Shown here one piece after another: positions 33,066-38,830 of a stretch of DNA of 38,830 bases. The stretch is from an uncultured Eubacteriales bacterium. GTDB taxonomy: Bacteria; Bacillota; Clostridia; Oscillospirales; Acutalibacteraceae. Under the pieces are notes generated by a model. The model had not been told where the DNA came from. It saw only the letters and a program-made list of their open reading frames with translations, and did no database searches. Where the stretch lies: contig CAKSSJ010000022.1 of assembly GCA_934488615.1 (NCBI GenBank), positions 1 through 38,830 of the forward strand, in the 5' to 3' direction. Each line of letters starts with the position of its first letter. Position 1 is the first letter of the stretch. The translations under genes were made by a program, and so were the position numbers.

Positions 33066-33482
33066 ATGAATCATTCTATAGTTTATTTAGGTTGTTTTAT
33101 TGATTTTGCTACATTTCAAAGCGCAGTTCAAAAGATCAGGTTTAATCCGCTTGAAAGAGATATTAAAAAACCCCATGTTACATTTGAATATAAGCCCAAA
33201 GAAATTGATCGAACGTTATTCGGCGAAGAAGTAAAAATAAAAGTTATCGGTTATGGAAATGATGGTATCAATGAGGGCGTTAAAGTTCAGGTGTTTTCGA
33301 AAAATCCGACAATTCAGGAGCTTTATGAAAAAATTGAAGTTCCGCATATAACCATTGCTGTCAGCAGTGGCGGTAAACCGGTTAATACAAGGTTTTTAAA
33401 GTTTAAAGAGATAGAGCCTTTTGAACTGACAGGAATTTACGGCGGATGTGATATTGCGGATGTAGTTCAATTGAAACCATAA
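33066..33482 (+). CDS. 2H phosphoesterase-like protein
   Basis: The protein is 138 residues. It has two HxT motifs, PHVTF (His37, Thr39) and PHITI (His94, Thr96), each preceded by Pro, with about 55 residues between them. This is the hallmark of 2H (LigT-like) phosphoesterases, which act on 2',3'-cyclic phosphates or 2'-5' bonds in RNA or cyclic nucleotides. The protein is shorter than LigT/ThpR (about 180), and the family placement rests on these motifs. GGAGG lies 5 bases before the ATG. Same low GC as its upstream partner, and the pair ends at the third copy of the repeated terminator. Substrate unknown. Confidence 0.6.
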   Translation: MNHSIVYLGCFIDFATFQSAVQKIRFNPLERDIKKPHVTFEYKPKEIDRTLFGEEVKIKVIGYGNDGINEGVKVQVFSKNPTIQELYEKIEVPHITIAVSSGGKPVNTRFLKFKEIEPFELTGIYGGCDIADVVQLKP

Positions 33483-33488
33483 ATAGAG

Positions 33489-33520
33489 AATGGGCAGTCA
33501 TTTCGGATTGCCCATTTTTT
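33489..33520 (+). terminator. Rho-independent terminator, copy 3 of the repeated stem
   Basis: TGGGCAGTC (33491-33499) pairs with GATTGCCCA (33506-33514), extended by A-T pairs, followed by T6. Confidence 0.88.
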
Positions 33521-33563
33521 AACCGACGAAAAAATATAACTAAATTTGAGTGAGAAAATCGTT

Positions 33564-33989
33564 ATGATCAGAGAAATGCAGAAAACGGATATAAACAGAG
33601 TTGCCGATATATGGTTAGAAACAAATCTGAAAGCGCATGATTTTGTCCCTGCTCAGTATTGGAAAAGTAATTTTGAATCGGTGAAAGCAATGCTGCCGCA
33701 GGCTGAGGTCTATGTCTATGAGGACGGTCAAGGAATCCAAGGCTTTATAGGAGTGAACGGCGAATATCTCGAGGGTGTATTTGTTTGTGACGGAATGCAG
33801 TCACAAGGCATAGGCGGGCTTTTACTGAATTATATAAAGAATAAAAGAACTGAATTACAGCTGAATGTGTACCAAAAAAACACTCGGGCGATATGTTTTT
33901 ACAAAAGAGAAGGCTTTATAATTCAGTGCGAAAGCGTGGACAAGGCCACCGGTGAAAAAGACTATGTAATGGTATGGAAACAAAAATAA
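33564..33989 (+). CDS. GNAT-family N-acetyltransferase
   Basis: The protein is 141 residues. It starts IREMQKTDINRVADIWLETN, and the acetyl-CoA site lies in VCDGMQSQGIGGLLLNYIKN (family Q/RxxGxG/A), followed by LNVYQKNTRAICFYKREGF, the typical last strands of the fold. It resembles YjaB-like acetyltransferases; the substrate is unknown. ATG 33564 has GAGTGAG about 9 bases upstream. A TTG at 33546 in the same frame would add six residues but has no site. A terminator follows. Confidence 0.85.
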   Translation: MIREMQKTDINRVADIWLETNLKAHDFVPAQYWKSNFESVKAMLPQAEVYVYEDGQGIQGFIGVNGEYLEGVFVCDGMQSQGIGGLLLNYIKNKRTELQLNVYQKNTRAICFYKREGFIIQCESVDKATGEKDYVMVWKQK

Positions 33990-34005
33990 TATTTTTGACT
34001 CGGCA

Positions 34006-34058
34006 AAAATTCCTTTGAGAGAAGAAAAATTCTTTTTTCAAAGGGATTTTTTATTTTT
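34006..34058 (+). terminator. Rho-independent terminator
   Basis: A 13 bp stem, AAAATTCCTTTGA (34006-34018) with TCAAAGGGATTTT (34038-34050), one wobble, followed by T runs to 34058. It lies only 5 bases before the TetR promoter. Confidence 0.85.
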
Positions 34059-34062
34059 TCTC

Positions 34063-34111
34063 TTGACAGCTAACGATTATTAGCTTATAATATAGCTAAC
34101 GATCGTTAGCT
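34063..34111 (+). promoter_or_regulatory. TetR-gene promoter with two operator sites
   Basis: TTGACA (34063-34068), 17 bp, TATAAT (34086-34091). Site 1, GCTAACGATTATTAGC (34069-34084), fills the spacer; site 2, AGCTAACGATCGTTAGCT (34094-34111), is a perfect palindrome at the start point. Their centres are 26 bp apart. The layout fits self-repression by the TetR protein encoded directly downstream. Confidence 0.88.
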
Positions 34112-34121
34112 TGGAGGATTT

Positions 34122-34721
34122 ATGAAACAGGAAGATACAAAACAGAGAATATTGTCAGAGTCGCTTCGGCTGTTTTCCGAGAAGGGTTATGATGCGGTGT
34201 CCGTTGCCGATATTGCGTCGGCAGTCGGAATCAAAGCACCGTCGCTATATAAGCATTATAAAAGCAAGAGGGATATTTTCGACAGCATTTTGAAAAAGAT
34301 GAGCAATGCGGACGGTTCATATGCTGATGAGAGCGACATGCCGAATGTTGACGGTGATTACAACAGCGTCTCGCTTGAAAGCATTAAGACATTCAGCATT
34401 GCAATGTTTAAGCATTGGACAGAGGATGAATTTGCTGCCCGTTTTCGCCGTATGCTTTCGCTTGAGAGGTTCAAGAATTCTGAAATGGCGGAGCTTTACA
34501 AAAGCTATATATCAAGCGGTCCGCTTAACTATATGACGGAAGTGTTTGCCGGAATGAATTACTCTTTTGATTCCGCAAAAAAGCTTGCTTTGTCATTCTA
34601 TGCGCCGATGTTTATGCTTTACACCGTTTATGACGAATCGGAAAACAAGAATGAAATTATTACACAGGCAGAGAAACATATCAACAATTTTATTGACAAT
34701 TTAAAGGAGAAATCACTATGA
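34122..34721 (+). CDS. TetR/AcrR-family repressor
   Basis: The protein is 199 residues. The N-terminal helix-turn-helix domain reads ILSESLRLFSEKGYDAVSVA, then DIASAVGIKAPSLYKHYKSK, the standard TetR pattern. The C-terminal ligand domain (from about 60) is unrelated to characterised members that I can name. GGAGG precedes the ATG by 7 bases. The two operators in its own promoter indicate self-regulation and control of the overlapping methyltransferase gene (the stop and start share ATGA). The inducer is unknown; it may be a substrate of the methyltransferase. Confidence 0.92.
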   Translation: MKQEDTKQRILSESLRLFSEKGYDAVSVADIASAVGIKAPSLYKHYKSKRDIFDSILKKMSNADGSYADESDMPNVDGDYNSVSLESIKTFSIAMFKHWTEDEFAARFRRMLSLERFKNSEMAELYKSYISSGPLNYMTEVFAGMNYSFDSAKKLALSFYAPMFMLYTVYDESENKNEIITQAEKHINNFIDNLKEKSL

Positions 34722-35434
34722 ACTATATTTTAAGCAAAAAATACGAAACACCCGAACTTATGTCAAAAATCATGGGACCGAACCCGATAAAGCTTGAAGA
34801 GGAGCTTATGCTCGGACATAGGATTCCCGACGGCTCCGTTGTCTGCGACCTCGGAAGCGGACAGGGCTTGACTTCGGTTTTTCTTGCAAAGGAATACGGC
34901 TTCAAGGTCTATGCCGCCGACCTTTGGAGTGATCCCGAGGAGAACAAAGTGTTTTTTGAAAGCATGGGTTTGACCGATGAACAAATTGTTCCCGTCAAGG
35001 CAGATGCCGAGGATCTTCCGTTTGACAAGGAATTATTCGACGCGGTTGTTACAACGGATTCCTATAACTACTTCGGCAGAAATCCAAAGTATCTTGATGA
35101 AAAGCTGCTCCCGTTCGTAAAAGACGGAGGATATATCTATATTTCGATTCCGGGAATGAAAAAGGATTGTCACGATAATCTCCCTGAGGAGCTTTTGCTG
35201 TCATGGACGCCCGAACAGCTCGACTATATGCACGATGTTGATTACTGGAAAGCAATGGTTGAGCAGTGTGTCGGCGCTGAGCTTGTTGAAATAGGGGAAA
35301 TGGAATCCAACGACGAGGTCTGGGCTGACTGGCTGAGACAGGATAACGAGTATGCCGTTGGCGACAGAAAGTCAATGGAAGCAGGCGGCGGAAAATATCT
35401 GAACTTTATCAAAATTGTTTTAAGAAAGAAATAA
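34718..35434 (+). CDS. SAM-dependent methyltransferase
   Basis: The protein is 238 residues of the class I fold. Motif I is VVCDLGSGQGLTSVF (about 42-56), the acidic residue of motif II follows in VYAADLW, then VKADAEDLPFDKELFDAVVT (motif III/IV). The C-terminal region (DVDYWKAMVEQC) resembles small-molecule methyltransferases of the UbiE/11 type, but the substrate is not evident. It overlaps the TetR gene by 4 bases and so is translated and regulated together with it. A 10 bp terminator follows at once. Confidence 0.88.
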   Translation: MNYILSKKYETPELMSKIMGPNPIKLEEELMLGHRIPDGSVVCDLGSGQGLTSVFLAKEYGFKVYAADLWSDPEENKVFFESMGLTDEQIVPVKADAEDLPFDKELFDAVVTTDSYNYFGRNPKYLDEKLLPFVKDGGYIYISIPGMKKDCHDNLPEELLLSWTPEQLDYMHDVDYWKAMVEQCVGAELVEIGEMESNDEVWADWLRQDNEYAVGDRKSMEAGGGKYLNFIKIVLRKK

Positions 35435-35440
35435 GCAGAG

Positions 35441-35468
35441 AGAGGAGCGAATATCGCTCCTCTTTTTT
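35441..35468 (+). terminator. Rho-independent terminator
   Basis: AGAGGAGCGA (35441-35450) pairs with TCGCTCCTCT (35454-35463) around ATA, followed by T5. It ends the TetR/methyltransferase operon. Confidence 0.93.
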
Positions 35469-35504
35469 CATTATCGGAAGCAAAGTTAAAATCTTTATAA
35501 TATG

Positions 35505-35533
35505 TTGAATTTCGACAATAACAGTGCTAATAT
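35505..35533 (+). promoter_or_regulatory. Putative promoter of the EamA transporter gene
   Basis: TTGAAT (35505-35510), 17 bp, TAATAT (35528-35533). Its position inside the longer open frame supports the later start codon at 35565. Confidence 0.45.
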
Positions 35534-35564
35534 ATTATCAGAAATAAAATCGGAGATGACGGTT

Positions 35565-36428
35565 ATGTGGATTGTATTTGCATTTTGCTCGGCGTTGTTC
35601 GCAGGATTGACGTCAATCCTTGCAAAATGCGGCATTAAAAAGACCGATTCGACCGTCGCGACGGCAATCAGGACAATTGTTGTACTTTTGTTCTCGTGGA
35701 TCATGGTGTTTATTGTCGGCTCGGAGGGTGAAATAAGTTCGATAACGCCGCACACGCTGATTTTTCTTGTCCTCTCGGGACTTGCGACGGGCGCGAGCTG
35801 GCTTTGCTATTTCAAGGCATTACAGCTCGGCGATATCAACAAGGTTGTTCCTATTGACAAGTCGAGCACCGTGCTGACGATTCTGCTTGCCGCAATTCTT
35901 CTCGGAGAGGGGATAACTCTTTACAGCGGAATCGGAATCGCACTCATAGCTGTCGGAACATTTCTTATGATAGAGAAAAAGGACGTCAAAAACGATGTGC
36001 CGAAGAATAAACGCTGGATTTTCTACGCGCTCGGCTCGGCGGTTTTTGCAAGCCTTACGGCGATACTCGGCAAAATCGGTATTTCCGATGTCGAATCAAA
36101 CCTCGGTACGGCAATCAGAACAGGCGTTGTACTTGTTATGTCGTGGATAATGGTCTTTGTCACGGGCAAGCAGAAAGAAATCAATGGCATTTCAAAAAAG
36201 GAACTCGGCTTTATCTGTCTTTCAGGACTTGCGACGGGCGGTAGCTGGCTTTGCTACTATAAGGCGCTTCATGACGGACTTGCGAGCGTCGTTGTTCCGA
36301 TCGACAAGCTCAGCATACTTGTAACGATTCTATTTTCTTACATAGTTTTCCATGAAAAGCTTTCGAAAAAGACCGCCTTCGGTCTTGTACTGACAGTCGG
36401 CGGAACTCTCTTGATGTTAGTCAAATAA
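35565..36428 (+). CDS. EamA-family transporter
   Basis: The protein is 287 residues with ten helices in two clear internal repeats: SGLATGASWLCYFKALQLG in the first and SGLATGGSWLCYYKALHDG in the second, each followed by VPIDKxS. This form of EamA protein is often called a transporter of unknown substrate. ATG 35565 has GGAG 9 bases upstream; ATG 35556 and the open frame from 35502 are less likely because a promoter lies there. The gene is not the same subtype as the EamA gene at 14934. Confidence 0.9.
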   Translation: MWIVFAFCSALFAGLTSILAKCGIKKTDSTVATAIRTIVVLLFSWIMVFIVGSEGEISSITPHTLIFLVLSGLATGASWLCYFKALQLGDINKVVPIDKSSTVLTILLAAILLGEGITLYSGIGIALIAVGTFLMIEKKDVKNDVPKNKRWIFYALGSAVFASLTAILGKIGISDVESNLGTAIRTGVVLVMSWIMVFVTGKQKEINGISKKELGFICLSGLATGGSWLCYYKALHDGLASVVVPIDKLSILVTILFSYIVFHEKLSKKTAFGLVLTVGGTLLMLVK

Positions 36429-36459
36429 AACAAAATATATTAAAATTGCACAGTTTTTC

Positions 36460-36511
36460 TTGATTTTACCTTTGTATTATGTTATCATAACTACAAAGGT
36501 AAATATTTTTT
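36460..36511 (+). promoter_or_regulatory. MFS-gene promoter inside a large dyad (operator and/or terminator)
   Basis: TTGATT (36460-36465), 17 bp, TATCAT (36483-36488). A perfect 12 bp inverted repeat, TTTACCTTTGTA (36465-36476) and TACAAAGGTAAA (36492-36503), encloses a second dyad GTTATcATAAC (36481-36491) on the -10 box. A T run follows (36506-36511), so as RNA from upstream it would be an AT-rich terminator for the EamA gene. As DNA it looks like a repressor site. Confidence 0.6.
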
Positions 36512-36523
36512 AGGGGGATTTTT

Positions 36524-37930
36524 ATGGCTGATAAGACAAAGGCGGGAAAGCTTTCCGGTCGTCTTATTTTTGATCTCATTCTGTTCGGACTTATCGGACA
36601 GATCGCATGGAACGTTGAAAACATGTATTTCAACACGTTCCTGTACAATTCTATATATAAGGGCGCCAGTCAGGCGGCAATTGACGGCTCGATAAATGTT
36701 ATTGATGCTGTGAGCAAAATGGTCGCTTACTCGGCGATAACGGCTATGCTTACGACGCTTATCATGGGCGCTTTGAGCGACCGCAAAGGCTCAAGAAACA
36801 AATTTATTTCTGTAGGCTACATAATCTGGGGCGTTATTATCGGCGGCTTCGGTCTGATTTCGAGAGACAATGTTGCCGCAGTATTCGGCATGACCGACGC
36901 TGCTAAGATACTTACGACAACCGTTTGGATCGTCATTATCATGGACATGGTCATGACCTTTGTAGGCTCGACCGCAAACGACGCAAGCTTCAATGCATGG
37001 GTCACGGATTCAACGACAACGAAAAATCGAGCAACGGCGGAAAGCATACTTGCATTCATGCCTATGGCGGCGCTCGGACTTGTTCTTGCGCTCGGCGGAG
37101 TTCTTCTTTTGGTTGGAAACATACAGAAAAGCTACGAGTATTTCTTCCTTATTCTCGGTGCAGTTGTTCTGGTGTGCGGAATTATAGGCTTGTTTACCCT
37201 TAAGGACGCTCCGAAAACGGTAGATAACTCGGGCAATTTCTGGGGTGATCTTATATACGGGCTTAAACCGTCCGTAATTAAGGAAAATTCAAAGCTTTAT
37301 CTCACCTTGCTTGCCGTTTGTGCTTATTCCGTTGCGGTGCAGGTTTTCTTCCCGTATCTGATAATTTATCTTCAGCACAGCCCCGACGGCTTTTTCAGCG
37401 CCGATTCTCTGAAAATTACACCCGTATTTATCGCGATTGCGGCGATATGTCTTGTTGCGATGATCGTCGGAATAGTTCTTGTCGGCAAGCTCGCCGATAA
37501 ATACGGTAAAAATAAGCTTGTAATTCCTATGCTTGTGATGTTTGTTGCTGGACTTACAATTCTCTATTTTGCACATGATATCAAGCTGCTTCTAATCGGC
37601 GTTGTTCCGACGGCAATCGGCTACTGCCTGTTGGGAATCATGCTTAATGCGGCGGTCAGAGACTTCACACCCGAAAGCAAAACAGGACTTTTCCAGGGCG
37701 TCAGAATGATTTTTGCGGTTATGATTCCTATGGTCGTGGGTCCGTATGTCGGCAAAAAGGCAATTTTCAGCTCAGGGGTTTACTATACCGATGATTACGG
37801 CGTTTCGCAGATAGTTCCTGCATCCTCAATGTTTCTGTATGCGGCGATCGTCTGTGCAATAGCTTTGATCCCGATAGTTATTATCTTTTTTAAGGGCGGT
37901 TTTGCTGTGTCCGAGAGCGAGAAAAAATAA
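36524..37930 (+). CDS. Major facilitator superfamily transporter
   Basis: The protein is 468 residues with about 12 helices. The cytoplasmic loop between helices 2 and 3 reads LIMGALSDRKGSRNKFI, the MFS signature; the second half has LVGKLADKYGKNKLVIP. The N-terminus GLIGQIAWNVENMYFNTF and the DAS/W region resemble the glycoside-pentoside-hexuronide:cation group, so sugar uptake or efflux is possible, but the substrate is unknown. GGGGG lies 6 bases before the ATG. The unusual operator-like dyad in its promoter suggests specific regulation. Confidence 0.85.
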   Translation: MADKTKAGKLSGRLIFDLILFGLIGQIAWNVENMYFNTFLYNSIYKGASQAAIDGSINVIDAVSKMVAYSAITAMLTTLIMGALSDRKGSRNKFISVGYIIWGVIIGGFGLISRDNVAAVFGMTDAAKILTTTVWIVIIMDMVMTFVGSTANDASFNAWVTDSTTTKNRATAESILAFMPMAALGLVLALGGVLLLVGNIQKSYEYFFLILGAVVLVCGIIGLFTLKDAPKTVDNSGNFWGDLIYGLKPSVIKENSKLYLTLLAVCAYSVAVQVFFPYLIIYLQHSPDGFFSADSLKITPVFIAIAAICLVAMIVGIVLVGKLADKYGKNKLVIPMLVMFVAGLTILYFAHDIKLLLIGVVPTAIGYCLLGIMLNAAVRDFTPESKTGLFQGVRMIFAVMIPMVVGPYVGKKAIFSSGVYYTDDYGVSQIVPASSMFLYAAIVCAIALIPIVIIFFKGGFAVSESEKK

Positions 37931-37938
37931 ATATATTG

Positions 37939-37971
37939 ATAAGATCCGAGGTGTTTTCGGATCTTATTTTT
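37939..37971 (+). terminator. Rho-independent terminator after the MFS gene
   Basis: ATAAGATCCG (37939-37948) pairs with CGGATCTTAT (37958-37967), followed by a T run. Confidence 0.92.
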
Positions 37972-37991
37972 ATAAAAGCTACAAAAATGAA

Positions 37992-38009
37992 ATACACAAT
38001 TTTGTGTAT
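37992..38009. promoter_or_regulatory. Perfect 18 bp palindrome upstream of the last promoter
   Basis: ATACACAATTTTGTGTAT is exactly symmetric and ends 35 bp before the -35 box of the glycosyltransferase promoter. A regulator site is possible; nothing identifies the protein. Confidence 0.4.
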
Positions 38010-38044
38010 ACGGTCAAATTTTCCCTGTGTTTTGTATTAGTATA

Positions 38045-38072
38045 TTGACAATCTGCTGTTTTGTAGTATAAT
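38045..38072 (+). promoter_or_regulatory. Sigma-A promoter of the final glycosyltransferase gene
   Basis: TTGACA (38045-38050), 16 bp, TATAAT (38067-38072). The leader is about 80 bases. It contains the direct repeat ACAATAGTC twice (38073-38081 and about 38137-38145) and a possible short reading frame. Confidence 0.8.
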
Positions 38073-38099
38073 ACAATAGTCTATTTGCGGAGTGGAATA

Positions 38100-38129
38100 A
38101 TGTACCTTTACAGGTTTATTTGTCCGTGA
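38100..38129 (+). CDS. Possible 9-codon leader peptide
   Basis: ATG at 38100 opens MYLYRFICP and stops at TGA 38127-38129. GGAG lies 7 bases upstream. It sits in the leader of the glycosyltransferase gene, 29 bases before the real start codon. Two Tyr codons stand near its start. It may be chance; there is no obvious attenuator. Confidence 0.25.
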   Translation: MYLYRFICP

Positions 38130-38158
38130 TTTTCAAACAATAGTCAAGAGGTTTTACG

Positions 38159-38830
38159 ATGATATCTGTTGTTCTTGCCGCATATAAGGGTGAAAAATAT
38201 ATATGCGCTCAGATCGGATCAATACTCGGTCAGCTCGGCGAAAATGACGAACTTATCGTGTCGGATGATTTTCCAAAGGGAAAAACCAAGGATGCGGTTT
38301 TCGAACGCTTCGGTGATGACAGCCGCATTGTATACCTTGAAGGACCCTCAAAGGGTGTTATTGAGAATTTCGAATTTGCGATTTCAAGGGCAAGAGGGGA
38401 GTATATTTTCCTCTGCGATCAGGACGATGTTTGGCTTGACGGCAAGGTTCAAACGGTTGTTAAGAAGCTCAAAAACGGGGCTGATCTGGTTCTGCACAAT
38501 GCGCTTATCGTTGACGGCAAGCTTCACAAAACGGGCGAAACAGCCTTTGAAATAAACAGGACTAAAAAAGGATTCATCAGAAATATAATTAAAAATTCAT
38601 ATCAGGGCTGCTGCATGGCTTTTCGCTCGGAATTAAAGAAATACATTCTTCCTTTTCCAAAGAAAATCCCCATGCATGATCAATGGATCGGCCTTATAGC
38701 AGAAAAACACGGAAACGTCGTATTTATTGACGAGCCTTTGATTTTATACCGCCGTCACGGCGGCAATGTTACGGGCAACGGCAGCGGATTTATTACTAAG
38801 ATCAAATGGAGAACGGATATAATCAAGGCT
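38159..38830 (+). CDS. Family-2 glycosyltransferase, rhamnosyltransferase-like (3' truncated)
   Basis: At least 224 residues, open to the end of the window. The GT-A domain begins ISVVLAAYKGEKYICAQIGS, with LIVSDDFPKG (first Asp pair), the catalytic FLCDQDDVWLDGK (DQDD metal site, about residues 82-94), and IPMHDQWIGLIAEKHG, followed by DEPLILYRRHGGNVTG. This combination is typical of rhamnosyltransferase-like enzymes that build surface polysaccharide. AGAGG lies about 7 bases before the ATG. It starts a new transcript and probably a polysaccharide locus continuing beyond the window. Confidence 0.9.
   Translation, partial: MISVVLAAYKGEKYICAQIGSILGQLGENDELIVSDDFPKGKTKDAVFERFGDDSRIVYLEGPSKGVIENFEFAISRARGEYIFLCDQDDVWLDGKVQTVVKKLKNGADLVLHNALIVDGKLHKTGETAFEINRTKKGFIRNIIKNSYQGCCMAFRSELKKYILPFPKKIPMHDQWIGLIAEKHGNVVFIDEPLILYRRHGGNVTGNGSGFITKIKWRTDIIKA

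Noticed and set aside
38169..38555. 128-codon plus-strand frame at the end of the window
   Set aside because: It is out of frame with the glycosyltransferase, whose frame from 38159 shows the full GT2 motifs and stays open to the end.

Overview
The window looks like chromosomal DNA of a low-to-mid GC Gram-positive anaerobe of the Clostridia, most like the Oscillospiraceae/Ruminococcaceae of gut or rumen. The grounds are Gram-positive style GGAGG ribosome sites, sigma-A promoters with 16-17 bp spacers, an anaerobe-type NuoE/NuoF-like flavin/iron-sulfur complex, a TagF-type glycerophosphotransferase, and small proteins of clostridial type (TSCPD family, DUF4830, WG-repeat lipoprotein). No rRNA, tRNA, CRISPR array, transposase or phage gene was seen. 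Assignments rest on reading the translations; no database was searched.

Layout. 1-382: end of a secreted beta-sandwich protein. 571-3391: complete proline pathway proBAC. 3467-7383: a unit with its own promoter and a dyad over the -35 box, encoding a GH3-family adenylating enzyme, an exported LCAT-like alpha/beta hydrolase whose nucleophile elbow has Cys instead of Ser, and the biotin transporter BioY. 7384-7759: a gene-free stretch holding a palindromic repeat. 7760-9814 (minus): CapA-like protein and a membrane protein. 9956-12562: a two-domain glycosyltransferase/glycerophosphotransferase. 12625-13825 (minus): a TSCPD protein and a cassette of three small unknown proteins. 13919-16760: phosphodiesterase, DUF4830 protein, EamA transporter, glycerophosphodiesterase. 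16985-21255: a three-subunit NuoE/NuoF/GltD-like complex, probably linking NADH, NADPH and ferredoxin. 21563-27566: potABCD polyamine transporter followed by a WG/SH3 lipoprotein and an rRNA pseudouridine synthase. 27787-30338: greA-lysS, the LysRS carrying an extra C-terminal tRNA-binding domain. 30348-33520: an accessory stretch of odd composition bounded by three near-identical terminators, with a mosaic lipoprotein and a two-gene module (membrane protein plus 2H phosphoesterase). 33564-37930: GNAT acetyltransferase, TetR/methyltransferase pair with two operators, EamA transporter, MFS transporter. 38159 to the end: start of a family-2 glycosyltransferase.

Best candidates for something undescribed: the GH3 enzyme plus Cys-hydrolase unit; the AT-rich membrane-protein/2H-phosphoesterase pair; the LysRS-Trbp fusion; the three-gene small-protein cassette; and a family of short palindromic elements (ends like TAAGGCAATACCGCACAATT) found in front of four unrelated genes.
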